Source of the DNA: an uncultured Aquimarina sp.
Lineage (GTDB): Bacteria > Bacteroidota > Bacteroidia > Flavobacteriales > Flavobacteriaceae
DNA length: 64,000 nt
Assembly: GCA_947489685.1 (NCBI GenBank)
Contig: CANLEM010000003.1
Coordinates: forward strand, 620,001-684,000
Direction: 5' to 3'
The notes below the pieces were generated by a model that did not search any database, was not told the origin of the DNA, and saw nothing but the letters and a program-made list of their open reading frames with translations. The position numbers and the translations under genes were made by a program. Shown piece after piece: positions 7,495 to 15,878 of the stretch (the stretch's first letter is position 1; every line of letters starts with the position of its first letter).

Positions 7495-8628
7495 ATGGAT
7501 AAGATCGTTAAAGGTATTGGTATTCTTCTCGTTTTATTTTTATTATTTTATTGTTCTGGTGATGATAATACTTCACCTAATCCGGATCCAGATCCAAATC
7601 CAACCGATGCAACTACATCTATTATAAATACATTAAGCGTACCTTGGGAAATACTATGGGGACCTGATAATTTTTTATGGATAACAGAACGTGGTGGAAG
7701 AATTAGCCGAATTAATCCTGATACTGGCGAACAACAAGAATTAATAACCATTAGTGGCGTAGAGCAAGTACAAGAAAGCGGGTTATTAGGTATGGTGCTT
7801 CACCCAAATTTTGATGCTAACCCATATGTTTATGCAGTTTATACTTATCAAGGCACCGGTGGTTTATTAGAACGTTTGGTACGTTTTACCTATGCAAATA
7901 ACACCCTCTCTGAAGAAACTACTTTATTAGAAAATATCCCTGCAAACTCTATCCATAATGGTGCTAGACTGTTAATTACTTCAGATTTACATCTTTTAAT
8001 GACAACAGGAGATGCAGGTAATACGAGTCTATCTCAAAATATGAATTCTCTGGCAGGAAAAGTACTAAGGTTAAATCTAGATGGTAGTATCCCCAATGAT
8101 AATCCTTTTACGGGGAGTTATGTATATAGCTATGGACATAGAAATGCACAAGGAATGGTAATACACCCTAACGGAAACATTTATAGCTCAGAACATGGCC
8201 CTAGTAATGATGATGAAATTAATAAAATAGTAGCTGGCGAGAATTACGGGTGGCCAAATGTTATGGGGGTAATTGATACCCCTAATGAAGAGGCATTTGC
8301 GGCGAGTACAAATGTAACAGAATCTATTTTTAACTGGACACCTACGATTGCACCATCTGATTTGGTGTACTATACAGGTACTGGTATTCCCGAATGGACC
8401 AATAAGTTTTTGATGACAGTCTTAAAGGATCAAAAAATTATTGCATTAACATTGAGCGATGATGGTAATACGATCATACAAGAAGAATCATTTTTTACTG
8501 GTGATTTTGGTCGTCTAAGAGATATTGCAATCTCTCCGGGTGGACGTATTTTTATCGCTACCAATGGCAATTCGTATGGAGATACGAGTAATACGCATCA
8601 AATAATAGAAATTAACAGGATTCAATAA
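7495..8628 (+). CDS. PQQ-dependent sugar dehydrogenase lipoprotein (GSDH family)
   Basis: A 377-residue lipoprotein of the soluble glucose/sorbosone dehydrogenase family, a six-bladed beta-propeller that oxidises aldose sugars with PQQ as cofactor. The signal sequence ends in a lipobox with Cys20 (LLFYCSGDD), followed by an Asp/Pro/Asn-rich linker, so it is tethered outside the inner membrane. Family motifs include IHNGARL, with the His expected to act in catalysis, LAGKVLRLNLDG, YGHRNAQGM and EHGPSNDDEIN. No PQQ biosynthesis genes are in the window. The stop is 1 bp from the stop of the convergent flavoprotein gene. Confidence 0.88.
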   Translation: MDKIVKGIGILLVLFLLFYCSGDDNTSPNPDPDPNPTDATTSIINTLSVPWEILWGPDNFLWITERGGRISRINPDTGEQQELITISGVEQVQESGLLGMVLHPNFDANPYVYAVYTYQGTGGLLERLVRFTYANNTLSEETTLLENIPANSIHNGARLLITSDLHLLMTTGDAGNTSLSQNMNSLAGKVLRLNLDGSIPNDNPFTGSYVYSYGHRNAQGMVIHPNGNIYSSEHGPSNDDEINKIVAGENYGWPNVMGVIDTPNEEAFAASTNVTESIFNWTPTIAPSDLVYYTGTGIPEWTNKFLMTVLKDQKIIALTLSDDGNTIIQEESFFTGDFGRLRDIAISPGGRIFIATNGNSYGDTSNTHQIIEINRIQ

Positions 8629-8629
8629 T

Positions 8630-10054
8630 TTAGATCACCTCACCTGCTTTTTTAATTTTCTTACCTGCCAAATTACCTAGTCCATCATAACTAGCGTATT
8701 TGTACAAATCATGTAGCGTAGGGTAATTAAACACAGTACCTATAAGATTATCCAGAGTTTTTTCTTCTCTCACAAGTTCCATTCCATAATGGATAAGCTC
8801 TGTCGCTATATATCCAATAATATGAACACCTAAAATCACCTTTGTTTCCTTATTAAATATTAATTTTAGATATCCATTATCGTTATGCCCCATAATCATA
8901 CCCCTGGCTGTGTCTCTAAAATAACTGTATCCTACTCCATAGTCAATTTTGTTATCAATGGCTTGCTGTTCGGTCAACCCTACCATGGATACTTCGGGTA
9001 CGGTATAGATTCCATAAGGAAAAATATCTGTAAGAGATTCTAGATCTGCAGTATCAAACATGTGTGTTATTGCAATACGTCCTTGCTCCATACTTGTACT
9101 AGCCAAAGCCGGAAAACCAATTACATCTCCAACCGCATAAATATTAGGAATATTGGTTTGAAATTTTTCATTAACCAAAACAGTTTCTCTTTTGCCCGTC
9201 TCAAGACCAATACCCTTACAGTTTAGCCCTTTAATACGTCCACTTCGTCCTGCAGCGAATAAGAACATATCTACATTCAGTATTTCACCTGATTTTAAGG
9301 TTAATCGTAATGGTTTTTCTTCTGTCTCTGGAATTTCAAATCCAGTAATCGAATTATTAAATAATATTTTAATATCATTTTTTCGCATCTGATTTACTAA
9401 TGCGACAGAAACTTCGGTATCTAGGAAGCCAAGAATTTTATCTCTATCATTCACAATAAAAGTTTTGACTCCCATAGCCCCAAATATGGTAGCATACTCA
9501 CAACCAATAACTCCCGCACCCAACACACAGATAGATTTTGGGAAATGTTTTATATTCAAAATTGTATCAGAATCCAAAATGCGTTTATTATCGAAAGGAA
9601 TGTTTTGAGGATGATAAGGATAAGAACCTGTAGCAATAAGAATAAACTTACCAAAAATAACCTCTTCTATAGCTCCCGAAATCTTAATTCTATTAGAATC
9701 TACAAAACTCGCAAATCCCTCAAAAACTTCAATGCCGTGTTTTTGAAGATTATACTTTACGATTTTATGCATATGATTGGTAACAACATTTTTTCGGTAC
9801 AAAAAGTCATGTACCCCTGTCTCTCGTCCTACTTTTTTATCTACCCCAAAAACGCCTTTTTGATAAATACCCGATAGATATAATGCGGTTTCTTTTAAGG
9901 TTTTTGAAGGTAAAGTACCTGTTTGTACTCCTGCCCCACCGTATTCATGTTCTTTTTCAATTAAGGCTACTTTATGCCCAAAATATGCGGCCTTTGCTGC
10001 TGCTTTTTCTCCTGCAGGCCCAGAACCGATAACGATAAGATCAAATTTTTTCAT
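8630..10054 (-). CDS. sthA: SthA-like soluble pyridine nucleotide transhydrogenase
   Basis: A 474-residue FAD flavoprotein of the pyridine nucleotide-disulfide oxidoreductase superfamily. It has an FAD-binding GSGPAGEKAA near the start, a second dinucleotide motif GAGVIGCEYATIF near 180-192, the FAD-binding IYAVGDVIG near 305, and a C-terminal dimerisation domain. The redox-active CxxxxC of lipoamide or glutathione reductases is absent: the segment reads GGAGVQTGTLPSKT with no Cys. The C-terminal segment has NYPTLHDLYKYA rather than the His-Glu pair of disulfide reductases. This pattern fits SthA, which exchanges electrons between NADPH and NAD. Substrate assignment is from family resemblance. 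Confidence 0.85.
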   Translation of the reverse strand: MKKFDLIVIGSGPAGEKAAAKAAYFGHKVALIEKEHEYGGAGVQTGTLPSKTLKETALYLSGIYQKGVFGVDKKVGRETGVHDFLYRKNVVTNHMHKIVKYNLQKHGIEVFEGFASFVDSNRIKISGAIEEVIFGKFILIATGSYPYHPQNIPFDNKRILDSDTILNIKHFPKSICVLGAGVIGCEYATIFGAMGVKTFIVNDRDKILGFLDTEVSVALVNQMRKNDIKILFNNSITGFEIPETEEKPLRLTLKSGEILNVDMFLFAAGRSGRIKGLNCKGIGLETGKRETVLVNEKFQTNIPNIYAVGDVIGFPALASTSMEQGRIAITHMFDTADLESLTDIFPYGIYTVPEVSMVGLTEQQAIDNKIDYGVGYSYFRDTARGMIMGHNDNGYLKLIFNKETKVILGVHIIGYIATELIHYGMELVREEKTLDNLIGTVFNYPTLHDLYKYASYDGLGNLAGKKIKKAGEVI

Positions 10055-10060
10055 ATCATC

Positions 10061-12031
10061 TTATTTAGTGATCATATTAGTGATTTCGTCCCATGATGAA
10101 GATTTCTTATCAAGATAGTTAGTACATTTTTCAAGAAATATTTGAACCGCTTTATCATTAGGATGCGCTTTATGTAGAATTGAAAAAATACCTGCGGCTT
10201 CAGTTATTTTTTCGTTTTTAATATGAGATACAGCACTATTGTATTGATCCAAATAAGAGAGTTTTTCTTTATCCTGAGGAGATAAAAATTCATAAACAGA
10301 TAGTGTTTTGGATTTACCTTTAACCCGAACCGTATCAAGAAACCTATAATAACACTTCTTTTTATTTTTTAGTTTAGAAATAGTTGCTTCTGTACCAATG
10401 ATCTTTGCCTGATAATACTTGGTCAATCCTTCGACTCTAGAGGCTGTATTTACAGCATCAGAAATCACAGTAGTTTCTAGTCTATGATCATGACCAATAG
10501 TTCCTAAAATTAAATTCCCAGTATGGATACCAGTACCTATTTGGATAGAACGTTTATTTTCTTTTTCGAGCTTTTTATTGAAACTGATTAGAAATTCCTC
10601 AAATTCACAAACGGCTTTAATGGCAAAATCAGAATCTTTAGGAAAAAGCGCCATTACAGAATCTCCTATAAATTTATCTATAAACCCACTATTACGCCGA
10701 ATTATAGGAACAATACCATTGAGGTAAGAATTAATAAAATCAAAGTTTTCTTGTGGACTAAGGCTTTCAGATATCTTTGTAAATTCTCTTATGTCAGAAA
10801 AGATTATCGTCATTTCTTGTTCTACTTGATCGCCTAGCCTTACTTCTTCTATACTATCCTTACCTAGGTTGTTTAAAAATTCTTTGGGAACAAAACGACT
10901 ATTTGCTTCACTAAGTCGCAGGAGTTTCTTGTTGGCATTAGCTAACTCTTCTGTTCGTTCATCTACTTTTTGTTTAAAAAATTTAAGTCGTGAGATTACT
11001 TCATCTTTAAGAAAAGAAAAGTTACGAGTAAGTCTACCAATCTCATCTTCGGTACGTATCATTGGGTGCTCGGATTCTAAAGTAAACTTACTATCTACAA
11101 ATCGAGTGATATGTGTAGTCAATTCGGTTAATGGGATAGTAATCTTTTTTGAGATATAAGTACTTATAGCAACACTTCCTATGACTAATAGAATAGTAAT
11201 TAAAATAAAGTAAAATGTTAATTTATTGAATTCTTCCTGTTTCCAGAGTTGGGTCTGGTATACAACATTACTAAAACTCACCTCGGCCAAGGTTATTCGT
11301 TGATCCAGTTCTTCTTTTAACCCTGTATTATCTTTAATCCCTATGAATTCGTCTAATTCAACAAGTTGAGTGAACTTGTCTTCATAATTATGTAAATAAC
11401 GGAGTAGTTTATCTTTTCTTTTTTTTGTAATTCTATTATTCTTTAGAATCTGTTCTCTCATAGAAACTACCAATTTTGAGAATTTAAGGGTATAGGCCTC
11501 TTCGTTTCTAATAATGTAGTCTTTTTCGTGTCTTCGAAGAGACAGAATATCTTCTACAGGGATTTCCTTTTGCTTTTCTAACCAGTGTGCATCTCTTCTC
11601 ATAGATCCTTCAAGGTTATAATTCTTAAACCCTCGAGCTTGAATTTGAATAATCAAAGAAAGAAAAACGGAATCTATCTCAGTAATATCAGATTTTATTT
11701 CAGTAATCAAAGAAGCTAACTCTGGTTCGGACAAAAAATCAATTTGTTGAAGATGATATCTTGTACTATCCAGAAGTTTAAGATAGTAATCCAAATAATG
11801 GCTACCGCCAGTTTCGAAAAAATTTTGACTTTTTGTCTCGTAGCTAAAAAAATCTTGTTGCGCTTTTACACTTTTCAAAAGCAAAACGTACGATTGATCT
11901 ATGGCTTCAGTTCTAGCATGTATTTGCTCTCTTTTTTTGATATAAGTGTAAGAAAGCGCAATAATTAACAAACTAAAAGTGATAAAAACCAAGAACCAAA
12001 ATAATAAACGATGTCTAAAGGTTCTAAACAT
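10061..12031 (-). CDS. Membrane-bound class III adenylyl cyclase with HAMP domain
   Basis: A 656-residue sensor cyclase. A helix at residues 8-30, an extracytoplasmic helical domain at about 31-270, a second helix at 271-293, a HAMP linker at 294-347, a coiled coil to about 380 and a class III cyclase domain at about 400-580 follow in order. The metal-binding aspartates are D413 (FSDIREFT) and D457 (FIGDSVMA). The adenine-specifying pair K453 and D525 is present, and N528 and R532 complete the active site, so ATP to cAMP is the likely reaction. A helical, TPR-like tail closes the protein. It ends 6 bp before sthA begins. Confidence 0.9.
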   Translation of the reverse strand: MFRTFRHRLLFWFLVFITFSLLIIALSYTYIKKREQIHARTEAIDQSYVLLLKSVKAQQDFFSYETKSQNFFETGGSHYLDYYLKLLDSTRYHLQQIDFLSEPELASLITEIKSDITEIDSVFLSLIIQIQARGFKNYNLEGSMRRDAHWLEKQKEIPVEDILSLRRHEKDYIIRNEEAYTLKFSKLVVSMREQILKNNRITKKRKDKLLRYLHNYEDKFTQLVELDEFIGIKDNTGLKEELDQRITLAEVSFSNVVYQTQLWKQEEFNKLTFYFILITILLVIGSVAISTYISKKITIPLTELTTHITRFVDSKFTLESEHPMIRTEDEIGRLTRNFSFLKDEVISRLKFFKQKVDERTEELANANKKLLRLSEANSRFVPKEFLNNLGKDSIEEVRLGDQVEQEMTIIFSDIREFTKISESLSPQENFDFINSYLNGIVPIIRRNSGFIDKFIGDSVMALFPKDSDFAIKAVCEFEEFLISFNKKLEKENKRSIQIGTGIHTGNLILGTIGHDHRLETTVISDAVNTASRVEGLTKYYQAKIIGTEATISKLKNKKKCYYRFLDTVRVKGKSKTLSVYEFLSPQDKEKLSYLDQYNSAVSHIKNEKITEAAGIFSILHKAHPNDKAVQIFLEKCTNYLDKKSSSWDEITNMITK

Positions 12032-12126
12032 GGTACAATCAAATAACTTTTGAATTAAAATTTATCTTTTATTCTATCAAATAGGTTAGCGTATTATAAA
12101 ATTTTGGTTATCAATTAGGTTATGCG

Positions 12127-12504
12127 ATGTCTTATTGGTATCTTATCATTATGGTATTTAGTTTACTACTTTTGGCACATTGGATAGGGGATTATGCTTT
12201 TCAGACCTCCAAAATGGCTACTGCTAAAAGTCAACATATTAAATGGCTTGCCATCCATGTAATGGTTTACACTGCCGTATTATGTGTATTTAGCATATTT
12301 ATATTCTCCATTAAACTCGCCCTTTTGTATACGTTAATAAATGGGGTATTGCATGGTATTACTGATTTTTTTACCAGTAGATTAGCGGCCAGATATAATG
12401 AAACACCTCGTATATTCTTTCCAATTTTGGGTATGGATCAATTTATTCATACCATTACCTTGTACCTTACCTATCAGAATATCGATTTACTATCTTCTTT
12501 TTAG
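12127..12504 (+). CDS. DUF3307 family membrane protein
   Basis: A 125-residue integral membrane protein with about four hydrophobic helices. It carries the family pattern LLAHWIGDYAFQTSKMA at residues 13-29, followed by HIKWLAIHVMVYT and NGVLHGITDFFTSR, with conserved His and Asp residues inside or next to helices. DUF3307 proteins are widespread and of unknown biochemical function. It is transcribed alone, divergent from the cyclase gene with a 95-bp gap. Confidence 0.85.
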   Translation: MSYWYLIIMVFSLLLLAHWIGDYAFQTSKMATAKSQHIKWLAIHVMVYTAVLCVFSIFIFSIKLALLYTLINGVLHGITDFFTSRLAARYNETPRIFFPILGMDQFIHTITLYLTYQNIDLLSSF

Positions 12505-12694
12505 AATTTAAGACTATATAAATCTAATGAATAATCTACCGTAAAGCAAACTTATTGCAGGGTTTCTATTGCCGTTAATATTGCTAGGTTATAAACCTAT
12601 GGTCGCTGTATTTCAAATAATTATAAAAAATAGATTTGGAATAATTACGGAAAAACCGTACTTTAGTTTTCCCTGAATTTAAAAATGATAGCTT

Positions 12695-12946
12695 ATGCAC
12701 AAAACTACACTAGAGCGACAGTTCAATGCTCGACATTTGGATGTTAAATACAAAGATATATGGGATAGAGGGATTCATCTATTCACTATAAATGATTATA
12801 ATCGTGATTTTTATTATAGTATTTTCTATATAGATTTATTATTTGCAGAAGTAATCTATAATAAACTTACGGGCGATATCATTACCATAAAAAGTTTTAG
12901 TGATAAGGCCAAAATAACATATTATTTAAGAGAAGATTTCTCTTAA
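12695..12946 (+). CDS. Hypothetical protein, 83 aa
   Basis: A small soluble protein rich in Tyr, Ile and Asp, with no signal peptide or membrane segment. The C-terminal half (EVIYNKLTGDIITIKSFSD) looks like beta strands. No family is recognised. It stands alone after a 190-bp gap and converges on the DMT transporter gene with 8 bp between the stop codons. Normal codon use and no overlap with another gene support it as real. Confidence 0.65.
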   Translation: MHKTTLERQFNARHLDVKYKDIWDRGIHLFTINDYNRDFYYSIFYIDLLFAEVIYNKLTGDIITIKSFSDKAKITYYLREDFS

Positions 12947-12954
12947 TGGGATGG

Positions 12955-13785
12955 TTACTTTTTACGATACCAAATATTAAGAATAAGCCCTGTTATTACT
13001 AGTAAAGTTCCGGTAAGGCTCAGTATTGGGTAGGTATCACTAAACCAAAAGACTCCAGCAATCATTGTAAATATGACTTCAACATATTTTAAAGAAACGA
13101 TCTTATTTGTTGCTTGGGATTGGAATGCTTTGGTCATAAAAAGTTGACCAAAATACCCAAATATACCCAGGCTTAACAATAGCCCCCATTCTGGTCCTAC
13201 AGGTGTAGTCCATTTAAATATAGAGAGCACTCCTCCTACTATTAATGAAATCCACATAAAATAATTAACAATAACTACTGGGTGATCTCCATGACCTATT
13301 TTGTTAATCAAAACATATACTAAACCGCTAAATAGGGCTGAGCCAATAATTAATGTGAACCCATAAGAATCCATGTCTGGATCAAAACCTTTGATCATTA
13401 ATACACCCACAAAAGCCATAATAAAGAATAGCCATTGTATTGATTTAACTTTTTCTTTAAGAAAAAATACGGCTAATATTGTTGCAAAAATAGGCGATAA
13501 ATATCGTAATGAAACTGCTGATCCAATCGGTAAATAATTTACCGACATAAAAAACAACCCCATAGATGTAACTCCGGCAAGACCTCTACAGATTAACAAA
13601 CCTTTTTGATTACCAAGAATAGGGATCTTATGCCAAAGAAGATAACTCATTGTAAAAAACAAAGATCCAAATGCTCTAAAGAGTACTAGTTGCCCCCCTC
13701 CAAAATGTGCTAAGTGCTTTACAAGTAGGTTCATTGCTGTAAAGCATACAGCACTAAGGAGCATAAAGTATATTGCTTTTTTCAT
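12955..13785 (-). CDS. EamA/DMT-family transporter
   Basis: A 276-residue inner-membrane protein with ten predicted helices arranged as two five-helix EamA repeats (about residues 1-135 and 140-275). Members export or import small metabolites such as amino acids or nucleosides. The segment GSAVSLRYLSPIFATILAV near the end of the first repeat is typical, as is the matching NKIVSLKYVEVIF in the second. The substrate is unknown. It is 64 bp downstream of hipA on the same strand but is probably unrelated to it. Confidence 0.88.
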   Translation of the reverse strand: MKKAIYFMLLSAVCFTAMNLLVKHLAHFGGGQLVLFRAFGSLFFTMSYLLWHKIPILGNQKGLLICRGLAGVTSMGLFFMSVNYLPIGSAVSLRYLSPIFATILAVFFLKEKVKSIQWLFFIMAFVGVLMIKGFDPDMDSYGFTLIIGSALFSGLVYVLINKIGHGDHPVVIVNYFMWISLIVGGVLSIFKWTTPVGPEWGLLLSLGIFGYFGQLFMTKAFQSQATNKIVSLKYVEVIFTMIAGVFWFSDTYPILSLTGTLLVITGLILNIWYRKK

Positions 13786-13849
13786 GAATTTGTCAAAAGT
13801 ACATCTTCAAAACTAATTTTAAGTACTTTTTACAATCGATTTTGGCTTG

Positions 13850-15136
13850 TTATAAGGCTAATCTAAAGGCTTTTTGTAATCGATCAGCTTGTGAGTTAGG
13901 TATACCCGCTTTTTGCGCATAATAACTCCAGTTTGATAATACATTTAAAATTTGCTGTATGGCTTCTTTACTATGCTTAAAACTTATTTTTTCTCCTACG
14001 GTCATCAAATCTTGTAGTGTAAAATCATCTCGTTTTCCATTAATCGACATTTGATGCATGCTGGTCCATATTCCAACGGGATTATAAGAATACGTGATAT
14101 CATAAGCCGGAGAAAGCCTCCATTGCCCCTGTTTATTCATTAAAAAAGAAATATTCTTGGTATGATCATCCTGATTACGAGCCATAACATTAAATAACAT
14201 TCTTTTATAAAGTTGTACTGCATCTGTATGTGGCAATCGTAATTGCCTCATAATATCCAAGGCATTTTCATACGAATATGCACCCGGAGATTTGTAGTCA
14301 AAATGCGCCAAAGAGCATAGCGTTTGCATATGTACCTTTTGACTACCATTAATTCTATCAAAACGTTTTGTCATAAAATGTGCTCGATCATGTTCTTCAA
14401 ATAGTATAGAATTTTCCATATCTATTCCACAATCTATGGCCATCAAATAATAAGCGTATTCTATTCTACCATAGCCCTGAGGATCACTTAACGAAGCATC
14501 ATTAACACCGTCAAATTTAAAGATATAGTGATCAAACCCTTTGGGTGCTTTGGTTTGTCCAGAGCGAATCTCATTAGTATCAGGGTTATAGGCTATAATT
14601 GCTTTGGCGCGTTGCCCTCCGGCAGATGTACCTACTTTTATCAATTCATTAAGATGCTCTGTATCTGAAAGATTAAGGTGTAGTGTCTCTCGTGTATTTA
14701 ATATTTTTTCTGCAAGCTGTGCTAGTTTATCTACCTCGAGAGTTGTAGTCTGCGCTTTACCAATATTTTTGGCTGGTTGAAATTCTAATGCTCCCATCCC
14801 TCTTGTACCAATGTAACATAGTCGGTCCAAAGGTGTAAACTCGGACTTTGGAATATTATTTAATACTAACCACTGATCTATCAAACGATTTCCGAAATCA
14901 TCTGGTAATACATCAGAAAGCATTCCTGGTAATCCCTTATAGGTATCTTGATTAAGATTAGGGAAACTATATATCTTCTTTACCGAAGAAGCAATAGGCA
15001 TATGAATTGGTGATACATCAAGATTTTGATCTAAAAATGAAGAGAAAAATTCAAAAGATCCAAAATTTCTTTCGCTATCCCAGCTTAATGCTCCCAGTTC
15101 GTCGCCCCAAAGAGTAATTTTGATAACATCTACCAT
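13850..15136 (-). CDS. hipA: HipA-family serine/threonine kinase toxin
   Basis: A 428-residue protein with a HipA N-terminal subdomain (residues 1-120) and a HipA C-terminal kinase domain. The glycine/serine loop GTSAGGQRAKA (169-179) matches the segment that holds the regulatory autophosphorylated Ser in E. coli HipA. The catalytic loop is ARNQDDHTKN with the D323-D324-H325 cluster, and the metal-binding Asp is D346 in SPAYDITY. In E. coli HipA phosphorylates glutamyl-tRNA synthetase and causes growth arrest; the target here is unknown. Its start overlaps the end of the hipB gene by 7 bp, so the two are coupled. All key kinase residues are present, so it should be active. Confidence 0.92.
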   Translation of the reverse strand: MVDVIKITLWGDELGALSWDSERNFGSFEFFSSFLDQNLDVSPIHMPIASSVKKIYSFPNLNQDTYKGLPGMLSDVLPDDFGNRLIDQWLVLNNIPKSEFTPLDRLCYIGTRGMGALEFQPAKNIGKAQTTTLEVDKLAQLAEKILNTRETLHLNLSDTEHLNELIKVGTSAGGQRAKAIIAYNPDTNEIRSGQTKAPKGFDHYIFKFDGVNDASLSDPQGYGRIEYAYYLMAIDCGIDMENSILFEEHDRAHFMTKRFDRINGSQKVHMQTLCSLAHFDYKSPGAYSYENALDIMRQLRLPHTDAVQLYKRMLFNVMARNQDDHTKNISFLMNKQGQWRLSPAYDITYSYNPVGIWTSMHQMSINGKRDDFTLQDLMTVGEKISFKHSKEAIQQILNVLSNWSYYAQKAGIPNSQADRLQKAFRLAL

Positions 15137-15459
15137 TGCGGATCTTCTTTTTGATTTTTAGAACTTCGTGAAGCCCTTTCACGTTCTTTACCTTTAAGCT
15201 TTAAAAGCTCGATAGGGCTAATTCCTGGATCAGGCAATAGAGAGTTTAATGCATCAAGATCACCAAAAGCTCTTAATATTTGAATAAAGGTTAAAACAGT
15301 AGTCGTTTTACCTGATTCAAAATTTTTAATAGTCTGTACATGAACTCCTGCCCTTTTTGAAAGTTCTTCTTGAGTAATATTAATATTAAGTCGTCTTTGT
15401 TTTACTCTTTGAGTAAGTTCTATTAATACTTGTTCGTCTGAAAGGTTGTTTAAATCCAT
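15130..15459 (-). CDS. hipB: HipB-like antitoxin and autorepressor
   Basis: A helix-turn-helix protein of about 109 residues starting at MDLNNLSDEQVLIEL (ATG at 15459). The frame stays open to an ATG at 15546, but those extra 29 residues are Tyr/Ile-rich and overlap the operator repeats, so the internal start is preferred. The Xre-type HTH reads LNITQEELSKRAGVHVQTI at about residues 26-44, followed by the recognition-helix region FESGKTTT. A Ser/Lys/Arg-rich tail follows. HipB proteins neutralise HipA and repress their own operon by binding palindromes. Four GTATA-N6-TATAC palindromes directly upstream are the likely sites. Confidence 0.88.
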   Translation of the reverse strand: MDLNNLSDEQVLIELTQRVKQRRLNINITQEELSKRAGVHVQTIKNFESGKTTTVLTFIQILRAFGDLDALNSLLPDPGISPIELLKLKGKERERASRSSKNQKEDPQW

Positions 15460-15477
15460 AATATTTAATAAAATAAC

Positions 15478-15624
15478 GTATACAATGCTATACTTTATGA
15501 TAATATAACGTCTTTTATGTATACCATAGTATACTTTTGTAATCAAAAGTTATACAAATATAACAAAGTATATCTTAATATACCTTATGATTCATAAAAT
15601 ACATTAACGTATATTTTTATATAC
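15478..15624. promoter_or_regulatory. Four-copy operator array GTATA-N6-TATAC upstream of hipBA
   Basis: Four inverted repeats of identical arms and spacing occur at 15478-15493, 15519-15534, 15568-15583 and 15609-15624. The six-base spacers are CAATGC, CCATAG, TCTTAA and TTTTTA. Start-to-start distances are 41, 49 and 41 bp, close to whole helical turns for the outer pairs. A minus-strand -7 box TATATTTG (15555-15562) lies beside the third copy, so bound protein would cover the promoter. E. coli HipB binds a palindrome of similar design (TATCC-N8-GGATA), several copies upstream of hipBA. Binding by this HipB is inferred. Confidence 0.8.
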
Positions 15625-15668
15625 TTTAAATAACTATTTTGTTAAATTATAAACTTTATAATACCTAC

Positions 15669-15693
15669 TCCGATTCTTATAGAATATATCGGA
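15669..15693. promoter_or_regulatory. Nested palindrome between hipB and the divergent gene
   Basis: Outer arms TCCGAT (15669-15674) and ATCGGA (15688-15693) enclose inner arms ATTCT (15673-15677) and AGAAT (15681-15685). It is more GC-rich than its surroundings and distinct from the GTATA array. It might be an operator for a second regulator. The rest of the region to 15878 is very AT-rich with no further structure seen. Confidence 0.3.
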
Positions 15694-15878
15694 TTATACC
15701 AAATAGAAAATATTCAATTTTTACATTAAGTAAATTAATTTAAAAAATTATAAATCAATTATTTATGATTAAAATATAATTTCATTGATTTTAAATAACG
15801 ACACTCTTTGGCATGATAATAGTAGTCTTATTAAGATAATTTATTATTTTAGTTTTTTTAACACCCCCAATCAAAACT

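Noticed and set aside
12650..12680. Short inverted repeat GGAAAA/TTTTCC before the 83-aa gene
   Set aside because: Only six paired bases and low complexity in AT-rich DNA.
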